Of a stretch of 64,000 nt of DNA, positions 39,543 to 50,087 are shown one piece after another. The DNA comes from CAZWRV01 sp964636325 (GTDB lineage: Bacteria > Verrucomicrobiota > Lentisphaeria > Victivallales > GWF2-50-93), in the NCBI GenBank assembly GCA_964636325.1, contig CAZWRV010000013.1:1-64000 (forward strand). The letters run 5' to 3'. The notes beneath the pieces were generated by a model that was given only the letters and a program-made list of their open reading frames with translations, was not told where the DNA came from and did not search any database. The translations under genes were made by a program, and so were the position numbers. Numbering within the stretch: the stretch's first letter is position 1; every line of letters begins with the position of its first letter.

Positions 39543-41315
39543 TTACGGTTCAAAGCGGCGGATGAGTTCGAAGTTCGCGATCCTCGCAATCAAGCGATTC
39601 TTCTCATCCTTGACGAAGTTCCCTTCGGCGTTCGCGGAAAGGATGAAATCATTCCTTCCCAGGCATGAACCGTCATAGCCGCAGTCCAGCATCCTGGACT
39701 TCAGCCCCGAGATTACCTCCTCCACCTGCTCTTCGGGAAGCAGGCCTGCCGAGACCGCCGTCTCGGCGTCTATCGGCTTCAAAAGGGGGCCGCCTTCCTG
39801 AGCCGCGACCCATTCGTCGAGCCCGTTGTAGTATCCGCGCAGAGTGATGTAGTCACGATCCTCTCGCAGCAGAGGCTCTCCGGAGGGTGTCTTCAAATTA
39901 TTCAGCCTGACATAGCGACGGTCGTCCAAGCCAGGTATGAGTCCGCGGCTCCTCGTCATGTAAATTGCACGGACGTAGACCGTTGGGATGCCGTGCTCCG
40001 CAAGCCCTCGCGCAATCTCGAACTCCTCGAAAGGACTGTTATATCCGTAGTCGCGTATTGCCTCCGCGACCATCCCTTCGGAATTTCCGGCCTTCTCCCC
40101 CATTTTAGACGTCTTCCACACCAGATGGACGTTGTCCTTGGTTAGCGTGTAGAACACCTCGCTGCGCTGGGAGAGTCGCCAGTGCGGTTCGCGACGCCAG
40201 CGTTCCGGCAGGAAGTAGTCGAACAGCCTTCCGTTCCGCCCGACGACCCACAACTCGCCTCCTGTGCTTTCGACGCGCCCGTATACATATGGGACTCCTA
40301 GTATCTCCACTTGTTTGAGATGCTGAGGAAGATGCGTGGGCTTGAAGCGATCTTTCTGATCGTCTAGATATCTGTGCCTCCTTGCCTTGGCGACCTCCTT
40401 TTCATATTGCGGAGTCCGGAGCACCAGCTCGTAGTCGACCACCGAATAGCGGCCGCTCTCAATGATCTCCTTGAGCGATGCATACTGCCTTTGCGCAGGG
40501 TCATTTTCGGAGGACTCGCCGAATGTCGAGATGCCGGTAAGATCTTCGGCTCCGATGATCACATGGACCGGCTTCATGTCTGCCATCACGAAACCCTTTA
40601 TCTCCATATCTTTGATCGAATGCCTGGTCAATGGCGCCAGCCTGTCCTGGAGCTCATCTCCGGAGAATCCGGCGTTTTCCAGAACCTCCACCATGTCCTT
40701 GCCATGAATCCATCCGTAAATCAGCTTGTATTGGCGGAGTATGTCCAGTTCGATGCCGGGATGCCTGGCGTGGATCCTGTTGATCTTGTCAAGCGAACGC
40801 CCGCTCTGCCAGACCTGCATCTTCTCGGGAGGAACGTAGATCGCGAGAGGCTCCTGGGTCCTTACAAACCGGTCCTGGGGCCCGTATTTGCCCTCGCGCA
40901 TCTCCATCACAAGCGAAAATTCCTCCCAGGGGCTGTTGAATTCGGCGTTGATGAATTCCATGAGTGTTTTAGTTTCGAGAGGGACATCTTCGCCGACGCG
41001 GCTGTTCTTCACGACCAGATCAAGGTGGCGGCCGTCGACGGTTTTTGTAGGGACACGGTAAACGGCGCTGGTGCCTTCGAGCTTTTCCCTGTGCGCTTCA
41101 AGCCATTCGCGCTCGTGCCAGTTTTCGACCTCGAGAAGTTTTGCATGTGGCAGACCGAACTGGGTAAGGTAGATGTCCCCTCCGTCAGAAGTCTTGCGGT
41201 GCACATATACGACTCCGAGAACCGTCACAAGCTCCGACACCGAGACCGACGCGATGGATTCGCTTTCTGCGAAAATGCCGATCGCTTGAGATGAATTTTT
41301 TCCTTGTATTTCCAT
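39543..41315 (-). CDS. large protein with two kinase-like modules, function unknown
   Basis: About 590 residues from ATG 41315 (AAGGAA upstream). Two halves show parallel sequence: VYRVPTKTVDGRHLDLVVKNSR followed by NSPWEEFSLVMEM in the first, and VFYTLTKDNVHLVWKTSKMG followed by NSPFEEFEIARGLAEHGIPTVYV in the second. Each reads like a kinase N-lobe with a strand carrying a lysine and then a C-helix. IKGFVMADMKPVHVIIGAED in the first half resembles the catalytic loop of kinases (DxKPxHVI), with the usual His-Gly/Arg before Asp altered. No family name is known to me. A pseudokinase or small-molecule phosphotransferase is possible. Confidence 0.6.
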   Translation of the reverse strand: MEIQGKNSSQAIGIFAESESIASVSVSELVTVLGVVYVHRKTSDGGDIYLTQFGLPHAKLLEVENWHEREWLEAHREKLEGTSAVYRVPTKTVDGRHLDLVVKNSRVGEDVPLETKTLMEFINAEFNSPWEEFSLVMEMREGKYGPQDRFVRTQEPLAIYVPPEKMQVWQSGRSLDKINRIHARHPGIELDILRQYKLIYGWIHGKDMVEVLENAGFSGDELQDRLAPLTRHSIKDMEIKGFVMADMKPVHVIIGAEDLTGISTFGESSENDPAQRQYASLKEIIESGRYSVVDYELVLRTPQYEKEVAKARRHRYLDDQKDRFKPTHLPQHLKQVEILGVPYVYGRVESTGGELWVVGRNGRLFDYFLPERWRREPHWRLSQRSEVFYTLTKDNVHLVWKTSKMGEKAGNSEGMVAEAIRDYGYNSPFEEFEIARGLAEHGIPTVYVRAIYMTRSRGLIPGLDDRRYVRLNNLKTPSGEPLLREDRDYITLRGYYNGLDEWVAAQEGGPLLKPIDAETAVSAGLLPEEQVEEVISGLKSRMLDCGYDGSCLGRNDFILSANAEGNFVKDEKNRLIARIANFELIRRFEP

Positions 41316-41443
41316 TCTCAGTTCCTTGCGGAGAACAATGCGACGCATCCAACCACTTCTGCGTATACTCAATTATGCTTAAAACTGAGCGTTTTGATTG
41401 CGGAAATTAAGGTGAATTTTCACTCTAAAGGAGTATACACGGA

Positions 41444-42571
41444 CTACGGATCCGCCAACGGCAAGGAATCGAAGGGGACCAAGGGAGTCCGGTAGACATT
41501 GCCGTAGCCTGAGCGGTCCGATGAGAACACCACATAGCGCCCGTCCGGGGAAATCCGCGGATGCGGATGTGTCTGCTGGATTCGCATTGCGGAATCATGT
41601 CGGCACAGGAGCCGAGGTTGTGAATAGCGTTCGCCCTCGCGCCGCCAGACCCGGATGACGCCGGCACCGTCACCGACAATGAGCTTGTCGTCCAGAGAGA
41701 AGATATGCCCGGTCTGTCCGGGGAATTCGAATTCGCAGAGGCCGCTGTTGTCGGAACGGACGTGCCCCAGCATAGGCTTGCCTTGACCCGTATGGCCGTG
41801 GAATCCCACATGGATGCCGTCCTTGAACCAATACTCGTGACCTACGATGTCACCGGGGGCGGCTGGCGGCCGTATCTTCCAGGCCTTCCCGCTGCCTGCG
41901 TCCAGACCCCAGATCCGGTTGTCTACCTTGTCCCAGGGGCCTTCGTGGCAGAAGGTGAGTATCTCCGGCTGCGTCGGGGAGGTGTTGACGTGGCCAATCC
42001 AGTATTGCTCCTCGAACACGATCTCGTGGCGGCCGTTGTCGAGGTCTACCCGCTCGACACGCGACAGCGGCATTGCCGCCCAGGTTTCCCCGAACCCGAT
42101 GTAGCCGCGCAGGAGATCGACCTCGAACTTGTGCGACTGGTCTTCCCACGATCCGAAATAGACGTGGCGGCCGTCGGCAGAGCAGTTGCTCATAGATACG
42201 CACCAACGCGGATCGATCTCCAGCAGCGTGCGGGTGCGGCGGCTGGCAATATCCAACGCCAGCAACTCGAGGTCGTGCCAGAAATAAACCTCCTCGCAGA
42301 CCGGGTTCTTGCAGGCGCGCAGGAACTCCACTTCCCTGGGCAGCGGCACAGGATCGAGATCCGTAAGCTGCTCAATGTCGCCACCCTCCAGATCCACGCC
42401 GAAGAGATTCGTCCGGTTGTTGCGGTCCGATGCGAACAGCAGTTTGCGGCCGTTCCCGTACCAACCGGAGTTCGTGAAATAGAAATGATGGCTGTGCCCC
42501 TTGTGGTCGGTCAGTTGCGTGACCTCCACGCCGGAGGCGCGATCGACATAGGTCTTCATTTCGGATTTCAT
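41444..42571 (-). CDS. oligogalacturonate lyase-like beta-propeller protein (PL22-like)
   Basis: A 375-residue beta-propeller. TQLTDHKGHSHHFYFTNSGWYGNGRKLLFASDRNN at the start, and later EEQYWIGHVNTSPTQPEILTFCHEGPW and IVGHEYWFKDGIHVGFHG (each read in parts), carry the histidines that hold the metal in oligogalacturonate lyases. It would break short oligogalacturonides in the cytoplasm; no signal peptide is present. The final blade RISPDGRYVVFSSDRSG is a TolB-like repeat. It lies in a minus-strand run with the WbsX-like and glycosidase genes. Confidence 0.8.
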   Translation of the reverse strand: MKSEMKTYVDRASGVEVTQLTDHKGHSHHFYFTNSGWYGNGRKLLFASDRNNRTNLFGVDLEGGDIEQLTDLDPVPLPREVEFLRACKNPVCEEVYFWHDLELLALDIASRRTRTLLEIDPRWCVSMSNCSADGRHVYFGSWEDQSHKFEVDLLRGYIGFGETWAAMPLSRVERVDLDNGRHEIVFEEQYWIGHVNTSPTQPEILTFCHEGPWDKVDNRIWGLDAGSGKAWKIRPPAAPGDIVGHEYWFKDGIHVGFHGHTGQGKPMLGHVRSDNSGLCEFEFPGQTGHIFSLDDKLIVGDGAGVIRVWRREGERYSQPRLLCRHDSAMRIQQTHPHPRISPDGRYVVFSSDRSGYGNVYRTPLVPFDSLPLADP

Positions 42572-42700
42572 GCTTATAGCTTTTTCTTTCAGCGGCGGTT
42601 TATGTTTGTTGCAGCCCGCAGCGGCCGATCGCCCGCAGGCTTAGGCGGCACCTTCCATGGACTATCCGGAAATGCCAACCAAGTGAAATCTTTTCCTTAT

Positions 42701-43798
42701 TCATGCGAAGACATTCCGCACGGCGCGCAGATAGCCGTAGCCCCAGCGCATGTCGGGCAGGAGATAGCTGCCTTCAGTCCACTCGTTCCAGCTGTTGATC
42801 GTGACCAGCGGCGCCTGCTGCGGGCGCGCGTCGAGCCAGGCCTTCGCCTTCCAAAGGCATGCCTCGAAGGCGTCCGGCGTTGCGTTTACTACCGCGCTCT
42901 CCCGGCCGGCGGACGGATTGCGTTGGGTGTTGTCCCATCCGATCGAGACATGCGGATAGTAGGTGCCGAACACCTTCTCGCTGTCCGGCCAAGTGCCGAT
43001 CGCCTGATTTGCCCACACTACGTAATCCCCCGCCCCTCCGGAGGTATGGCAGAACTGATATGAGGTGGCGCCGTCGAAGCCCAGTGCGCGGCCGACCGCC
43101 GCCAAGCTTCCAGGAGCGATTGTCCCGTCCGGCTGCAGGCCGCCCAACCCTGCAATTATGGTTTGCAGATCAATCCCAGGCAGACCGCGCTGGGTGCAGC
43201 GCCGCCGCATCCAGCCGAGGGCGTCGCATGCGGCCTCCAAGCCGCCCAGTCCGGCCATGAGCGTGGGATACTCGTATATAGAAAAGACCGGTTTGTCTGC
43301 GATCCGGTAATAGCAATCGAGCTTCAGATACATCTCGATGATCCGGTCGAACATCGGTTCAAGCACGTTACGCGCCACCCGTCCCGGCCATTGCACCCGA
43401 TCCCAGCGGGTGTCCACGTGCATATCCCACAGGTCGCAGACGTCGTGGTTGGCCCACATCAGATAGAACTTGCAGTCCGTTCCCGTGAGCGCGGGAATGA
43501 GCCCTTCGTTGAGCTGCCGCTCGAAGCAGGGCGCGTTCTCATACCAGTACCAGTCCATGATGAAGACGTTGATGCCGTGCTCCATGGCCAGTTCGACGTG
43601 CTGGCGCATGACCTTCGGATCGGCTTCGTCCTGAAAGCCCAGCAGAGGGATGCGCGGCATGTCATGGCCCGGAAAGCGCGGCGTGCCACGCCGCACCGTG
43701 TACCATTCGCCGTCCTTTTCCGGCCAGAAGTGCTCGACCCGAGGTTCGTAGTGATACGACGGCCAGATGTAGGCCGCCACGTCGTATTTTCTTCCCAT
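42701..43798 (-). CDS. WbsX / GH99-like family protein
   Basis: A 365-residue TIM-barrel-like protein. YDVAAYIWPSYHYEPR at the start and TINSWNEWTEGSYLLPD near residue 338 are the two best signatures of WbsX-type (glycoside hydrolase family 99-like) proteins; MEHGINVFIMDWYWYEN lies between them. The family is found both in polysaccharide synthesis loci and among degradative enzymes. Its neighbours here are degradative. The Glu residues of NEWTEG are candidate catalytic residues. Confidence 0.8.
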   Translation of the reverse strand: MGRKYDVAAYIWPSYHYEPRVEHFWPEKDGEWYTVRRGTPRFPGHDMPRIPLLGFQDEADPKVMRQHVELAMEHGINVFIMDWYWYENAPCFERQLNEGLIPALTGTDCKFYLMWANHDVCDLWDMHVDTRWDRVQWPGRVARNVLEPMFDRIIEMYLKLDCYYRIADKPVFSIYEYPTLMAGLGGLEAACDALGWMRRRCTQRGLPGIDLQTIIAGLGGLQPDGTIAPGSLAAVGRALGFDGATSYQFCHTSGGAGDYVVWANQAIGTWPDSEKVFGTYYPHVSIGWDNTQRNPSAGRESAVVNATPDAFEACLWKAKAWLDARPQQAPLVTINSWNEWTEGSYLLPDMRWGYGYLRAVRNVFA

Positions 43799-43842
43799 GA
43801 GTTCAGCTCCAGTGCTGCCGGAGCATCCTGCTCAGGCATTTT

Positions 43843-43940
43843 AGAGTTCTATGCTTTAAGCGTTTTTCAATTCCAGCACTTCAAGCACCAAATTCCAAAT
43901 AAATCTCAAATCTCAATATTCAAATTCCAAAGTGAGCATT
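43843..43940. repeat. AT-rich 'CCAAATTCC' repeat, copy 3 (reverse)
   Basis: Read on the minus strand it matches copy 1: GAGATTTATTTGGAATTTGG, GTGCTTG, and AAAGCATAGAACTC at the end. It sits upstream of the WbsX-like gene, whose direction is also minus, so as with copy 1 the AAAGCATAGA end points towards the next gene. The following 43941-44167 stretch shows no gene; it contains the palindrome CCGAGCCGGAGCTCGG near 44132-44147. Confidence 0.75.
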
Positions 43941-44167
43941 GAGCCGTTTTAGGATTTTCCCTGCCATTTCACCATCCTTGCACTATTGTCAAAAATAGTG
44001 CATTTGAAGTGCAATGCTATGTTATTGATAGAAATTTTATGGGAGAAAGGACAGTATTTCGTCATATTTTGACAGGATTTACCGCCTTCATCCCGAATGC
44101 GCAGGACGCTTAATAACGAGGAATAATTAAGCCGAGCCGGAGCTCGGCGTTCCCAGGCTTGCCCGCC

Positions 44168-46546
44168 TCACTGGAGTTTCAGGACAAGTCCGTCGCGCGC
44201 AAGGACATCCAGACTGACGCCTTTTGCGAATTTCGCAGATGCGACGGCCGGGAGCTTGGCACCGCCGCGCAGCAGGTCACGCGGCGACAGCTTGGAATTC
44301 GGCTTGAAGCCCGCGGTCTTCCAGTCCACGCGGACCTTGCAGCAAGTCTTCTCAGGACGGAAGTTCAGCACGACCAGGCTCGCATGGCGGCCTTTGATCC
44401 TCAGGAACGCGAAGACCGCAGGATCGTCCGTCTTCACCGGCAGGAATTCAAGCCTTCCGGACTTCAGCTCCGGCTGCGAAATCCGCAGCTTCCAGAGCCG
44501 TCCGACCTTCTCCCAGTGGGCCTTCTCGCTCGGATGCGGATCGTCCGCCGGACGCGGCCGGAAGTATGTCCAGTATTCGGGTTCGTTGGCGATCGCCTCC
44601 TTCTGCGCTCCGACGCAGAACATCTGGAGGACCGGCATGCGGCCGCTGAAAAAGTTGAAGAGCACGCGCGGCAGGACGCTCGAGCCCTGCTCCTTGGCCG
44701 CGTCGCCGGTGACATTTGCGACGCTTGCCCAGGATCTTGCGCCGGGAATCATTGACAGGAGCTCGTCGCGGATAAAGCGCGCCTCTTCGGCGGGGGAAAG
44801 CGGACGTTTGCGGAACGGCGGAAGCGGCGGCGGGGTGGATCCGTGCCAGGTGTGTGTGAAGTCGTTGACAGTCGCCATCAGGTATCCGCCGCCTTCGGTG
44901 AAGGAGAAGAAGTCGGGATTGACCTTCCTCGCGAGCCGTCTGGCCTCCCGCTGGAGGTTGATGATCTCTTCGCTGATCTGGCCTGGCCATGGGCGCAGCG
45001 CATAGTTCGGAGGCATGGGGTTGAAGCTGTCGAAGAAGATGCCGTCGACGCCGTTGGCCGCCCAGTATTCCTGGTTGTGGAGCCAGAACTTGCGCCAGAG
45101 CGGATTCGTCGTGTCGCCCCCGACGGTCGCACCGCCGAAAGGAGTGTAGACGTATTCGTCATCCACGCCCGCAAGGTTGTCGAAGTCGGGAATAAGTTCG
45201 TGGCCGGAAATGTCGCCCGTGGGCTGCCGCGGCACCGGGCGGCGCAGACGCACAAACATCTCCGGATGCTCCTTGTAGAGCGGATCGAAGACGGTCAGGC
45301 CGTAGCCGGTGACCCAGGCGATGTCCTTCAGGCCTTTGCGATGGATATAGTCGGTGAGAGCCCTGACGGCCTTTTCCCCGCCGTATCTTGTCGTCACCGC
45401 ATATTTGAATCCGCGCGTCTGCGGCTGGCAGCGGCTCATCCAGGCGCGCTTGTCGACGTCGATCGAATCAAGCCAGGGCTTGCCCCACCAGAACGCGGTG
45501 CATCCGACTCCGGCGACTGCGTCGACGTAGGGCTCCATCTTCCGGCAGTGCCCAAGTCCATGGAGTGCTACGGGATGGATGCAGCCGACGAAAAGCTCGT
45601 CGAGGTGCGGGGCCTTGTCCTTCGGGGGGACGATGCCGTGCTCCTTCGCGAGCCACTGGCGGTATTCTTCCAGCATGAGCCCGTAGTCGCCGGTGAAGGG
45701 AACGAGATGCCATGTGGCGACCTCCTGGCGTTCGCGCGGCCCTAGCCAGCGCGCCCACCATACCTGCGCCGCGATAGTGCCCGTCCTCGCCTTCTGGTCG
45801 GCATACATGCGTGCATATCTCAGGCAGCGGTCGTGCAGGCATGAAAGGAGCACGCCGCTGCCCGCCTCCTCGTTGTAGGCCATGATGCATGGAAGGATCG
45901 CTCCATGGTGGCCGGCAACCATGGTGATGGCGGTGTCGCCCATCTCCGCAAAGCGGCCGCGGTTGTAGAAGAAAGGGTAGCCGCAGGCAGGAGTAACATA
46001 TTCCGTGGCCGTAAAGTCGCCGCCGATGCGGAGCCCGTTCAGGATGTAGTCGACTCCGCCGGGATTGACTTTCCAATGGTAGAGGTCGCCCGCGACGGCG
46101 GTCTTGCCGGCCGCGGCCCAGTCCGGATATCGGTCGATCAGAAGATCGTGGTCCGAGACGTTCTTCAGTGAAATCTTCTCCTCTATCCAAGGAGAGTCGC
46201 GCCTCAGCGTAAGGATGCGTTCAATGCGGACTTCGCAGTCCTGCACTGAAATCTCAAGGCGGACTGCGCCTCCGTCCTTGTCCGCGAAAGTCGCAAGTTC
46301 CGCTTCGCCCATTCCGCTCATGCGGATCTCGTGTTCCTTCTCCTCTAGCGTGGCGCTGGCGCATACGATCAGATCCGGGGCGGGGCCGCGCCTCCTCGCG
46401 TCGATCAGGGTCGTCCGCGAACGCCGGTCGTGCAGGTGAACGAGGATGCCGCCGCGCTTCAGATCCCATGCGATTTCATACGCCGGATGCGTCGCGGCGA
46501 GCAGTCCGCCGGATTGTTCAATGTTAATCTTTTCTCTTCCTTTCAT
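44168..46546 (-). CDS. large TIM-barrel glycoside hydrolase-like protein
   Basis: A 792-residue protein with a beta-sandwich N-terminal region (1-300), a central barrel and a small beta C-terminal domain (about 700-792, FAFLRIKGRHASLVVLNF). In the barrel, ANGVDGIFFDSFNP (about 497-510) is a strand end with an Asp where GH31/GH36-like and DUF6259-like proteins have their nucleophile, and FSFTEGGGYLM lies further on as a candidate acid/base region. The order resembles alpha-galactosidase-type enzymes. No signal peptide is visible. The next gene begins 13 bases after, so they are cotranscribed. Confidence 0.65.
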   Translation of the reverse strand: MKGREKINIEQSGGLLAATHPAYEIAWDLKRGGILVHLHDRRSRTTLIDARRRGPAPDLIVCASATLEEKEHEIRMSGMGEAELATFADKDGGAVRLEISVQDCEVRIERILTLRRDSPWIEEKISLKNVSDHDLLIDRYPDWAAAGKTAVAGDLYHWKVNPGGVDYILNGLRIGGDFTATEYVTPACGYPFFYNRGRFAEMGDTAITMVAGHHGAILPCIMAYNEEAGSGVLLSCLHDRCLRYARMYADQKARTGTIAAQVWWARWLGPRERQEVATWHLVPFTGDYGLMLEEYRQWLAKEHGIVPPKDKAPHLDELFVGCIHPVALHGLGHCRKMEPYVDAVAGVGCTAFWWGKPWLDSIDVDKRAWMSRCQPQTRGFKYAVTTRYGGEKAVRALTDYIHRKGLKDIAWVTGYGLTVFDPLYKEHPEMFVRLRRPVPRQPTGDISGHELIPDFDNLAGVDDEYVYTPFGGATVGGDTTNPLWRKFWLHNQEYWAANGVDGIFFDSFNPMPPNYALRPWPGQISEEIINLQREARRLARKVNPDFFSFTEGGGYLMATVNDFTHTWHGSTPPPLPPFRKRPLSPAEEARFIRDELLSMIPGARSWASVANVTGDAAKEQGSSVLPRVLFNFFSGRMPVLQMFCVGAQKEAIANEPEYWTYFRPRPADDPHPSEKAHWEKVGRLWKLRISQPELKSGRLEFLPVKTDDPAVFAFLRIKGRHASLVVLNFRPEKTCCKVRVDWKTAGFKPNSKLSPRDLLRGGAKLPAVASAKFAKGVSLDVLARDGLVLKLQ

Positions 46547-46559
46547 TCTTAAGCCCCCC

Positions 46560-48836
46560 TCACTTTCCGACTTGTATCCTGACGCCGTTCCTGCCGGTGG
46601 CCCAGACGCGGTGGAAGCGCAGATCCGTCACGTCGTCCTTGAGATCCTCGACAGGCTGAGGCTTCACCGTGCGCAGGGGCATCAGCATTTCACGGATGAA
46701 TTCGGGTGCCGCCTTGCCGACGCCGTCGATGCTTTCGAGGCCGGTGCCGTCCGGGCGGAAGACCTTGAGATGATCCGCCACAAGCATCCCCTTGAATGCG
46801 TCGCCGCCGAAATCCATCTCCATCTTCCGGTTGGTATACATGTATCCAAGGAGGTAGAGCCGAAGATCGGGGCTTGGCGGCTTTACACGGAACGATCCGG
46901 TCGAGGATACCAATGTGAACGCCAGTCTGCCCTTGAATCCGTCGATCTGCAATGCCGCCACGGAGTCGCGCAAGTCCTTCTCCCATTCATATTTCGAAGT
47001 GTCGCGGTCGGCCGGAGCCACGAAGCCGCAGTGGTAGGCGAATTCGCCGCTGTCCGTGAGGTTCATGAGGCTCCAGGCGTTGCCCTCGTACCAGATGTCG
47101 CGGACCAGGAGGCGGCCGCCCTGCCTGACATCATACAGGTGGATTCCCGCCTTCTGGTGCATGTGCCGGCTGGACGCCCCTGCGAAAAGCGCAACCCAAG
47201 GCATAGTTCCCCCTCCAGAGCCCGACACCTGCATTCCGTTGTGTCCGGCGTCGCGCAGTTCGACCGCAGTCTGCTTCAGACCTTCGGAGACGAAGCCGTA
47301 TTCGAAGCCGGTCATGTTGAGCTGTTCGCCGAAGATTCGGCCGCCGGGCTGATCGCAGTCCGTCACAAGCATTCCCACGGAGTTGTTGCCGCCGTTCACC
47401 ACCAAGTTCCTGAAGGCTGCGTGCGTCGGACCCTGGACGCGGATCAAGGGATCTGCGCCGCCACCGAGCACTGTGGCGTTTTCAGGACCGTCGCCCACCA
47501 GCCGCAGATCGCAGCCGGCCGGAATAAGGATGGTCTTGTCGATCGTATAGTTGCCCTTGGGCAGATGGACGGTCGGGCGCTTGCCCTTCATCGCCGCAGC
47601 CTGGTCGACGGCCGCCTGGATCTCTGCGGACTTCGCACCTGCGGCGACTTCGATCACGGGCCTGCCCGCGCTTGCGGCGAACGGGGCGGGAACCCTCTTG
47701 ACGTCGGCGATCTCCTCCGGCTTGACGGTCTTGTCGTCCAGCTCGGTCAGCCGTCCTGACATCTTGATCGCCTTGTCCCCGGCGATGGTCCAGGCGTTTC
47801 CTATGACGATCAGATCTGCCTTTTCGGAAGGCGGAGTATTTGCGATCAGCGGACCTTCGCTTTTGATGCGTATCTTGTTGTCGACAATCAAGTTGGGACC
47901 GTTGTTCTCGATTACTATCGGGCTGGCGTCGGTCGGATCGAGGATCAGGTTGTCCTGCAGCGTCCCCTGCGAGCCCCAGGTCTCGCTGTCCTTCCAGATC
48001 GGCGCGCGCTTTGCGTGGAAGAAGCGGCGTGAGCCTATGGAAGTGTTGCCGACGAATGAGAAGTACCCTGTGTTCTTTATGGTGATGTCGGCATCCTTGG
48101 AACGCAGGAAGGTGCTGTTGAAGACGTGGAAGTTGCCCGCGCGGAACTCGTTGGTGGCGCCGATGCCGCAGTCCTCGAACCAGCAGTCCCATATGTACCA
48201 GTCGAGCGAGTTGAAGCCCTGGATGCTGATTGCCGCCTTGCTGCAGCGGTAGAAGCGGCAGCGGAGCACCGCCGTCTCGGCGATGCCGTCCTTCTGTCCG
48301 GCCTCTATGCCGAACTGGACGTCCTTGAAGATCATGTCCGTGCATTCGTTGGCGGTGGCGAACTTGGGGCCGTGTTCGATCGCAGTCTTCGCCTTTCCGG
48401 CGCCGTCGAGCGTAAAGCGGCTGATGCTCGCATACCAGGCGTCGTAGATGATCATGCTCTGATCCGCCGGACCGTCCCACTTGATGATTGTCTTCTCGGG
48501 ATCCTCGCCCGTTATGCTCATGCCGAGCGGCTCGCTGTGTGAAATCCGCATCAGCTTCACGGTGTCGGTGATGCGGTATGTTCCTGCCGGGAAGTAGAGC
48601 ACCTTCTTCGGCGAGTCCTTGCCGCGTATCGTCTCAAGCGCCTTCTGGATCGCGGCGGTGTCGTCGGCCTTGCCGTCGCCCACCGCGCCGAACTCCACCT
48701 TCACGTCCGCCCAGCTTGGGAACGGCCCGTAGAATTCTTCAGCCGCAGCCGTTCCGCATAATGTTGCAGCCGCACAAAGCGCGGGGAACACCTTTAAGAG
48801 AACACGCCTGCAAAAACTTCCTCCCTTTTCTTTCAT
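46560..48836 (-). CDS. secreted pectate-lyase-superfamily beta-helix protein
   Basis: A 758-residue protein with a signal peptide (RRVLLKVFPALCAAATLCGTAAA). VKVEFGAVGDGKADDTAAIQKAL (about 45-67) is the characteristic opening of the pectate lyase 3 / GH28-type right-handed parallel beta-helix, followed by VLYFPAGTYRITDTV. A second such opening (VIEVAAGAKSAEIQAAVDQAAA, then VHLPKGNYTIDKTI) occurs near residue 390, so the protein contains two beta-helix domains in tandem. It would act on polyuronate outside the inner membrane. It belongs to the same minus-strand group as the glycosidase gene. Confidence 0.82.
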   Translation of the reverse strand: MKEKGGSFCRRVLLKVFPALCAAATLCGTAAAEEFYGPFPSWADVKVEFGAVGDGKADDTAAIQKALETIRGKDSPKKVLYFPAGTYRITDTVKLMRISHSEPLGMSITGEDPEKTIIKWDGPADQSMIIYDAWYASISRFTLDGAGKAKTAIEHGPKFATANECTDMIFKDVQFGIEAGQKDGIAETAVLRCRFYRCSKAAISIQGFNSLDWYIWDCWFEDCGIGATNEFRAGNFHVFNSTFLRSKDADITIKNTGYFSFVGNTSIGSRRFFHAKRAPIWKDSETWGSQGTLQDNLILDPTDASPIVIENNGPNLIVDNKIRIKSEGPLIANTPPSEKADLIVIGNAWTIAGDKAIKMSGRLTELDDKTVKPEEIADVKRVPAPFAASAGRPVIEVAAGAKSAEIQAAVDQAAAMKGKRPTVHLPKGNYTIDKTILIPAGCDLRLVGDGPENATVLGGGADPLIRVQGPTHAAFRNLVVNGGNNSVGMLVTDCDQPGGRIFGEQLNMTGFEYGFVSEGLKQTAVELRDAGHNGMQVSGSGGGTMPWVALFAGASSRHMHQKAGIHLYDVRQGGRLLVRDIWYEGNAWSLMNLTDSGEFAYHCGFVAPADRDTSKYEWEKDLRDSVAALQIDGFKGRLAFTLVSSTGSFRVKPPSPDLRLYLLGYMYTNRKMEMDFGGDAFKGMLVADHLKVFRPDGTGLESIDGVGKAAPEFIREMLMPLRTVKPQPVEDLKDDVTDLRFHRVWATGRNGVRIQVGK

Positions 48837-48853
48837 CTTATATTCCCGTTATC

Positions 48854-49903
<1,050 letters not shown>

Positions 49904-50087
49904 CTGATATTCTCCTCGGGTGTAGATATTTGTAATATTATATACCACATAATACACATATATCAAGGCTCCAAGAGAAAAATTAAGGCAGATCCACAAT
50001 CGACCCATGGGTGGCAGGGTGGCTGGGATTTATGGAAAAAATGCGCCTGACCAGTTATCACGCATGAAGCCTGTTGATTGTTGAATT

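Noticed and set aside
44843..47759. Plus-strand frames of 300-437 residues opposite the glycosidase and beta-helix genes
   Set aside because: They are antisense shadows of well-supported genes and show no domain.
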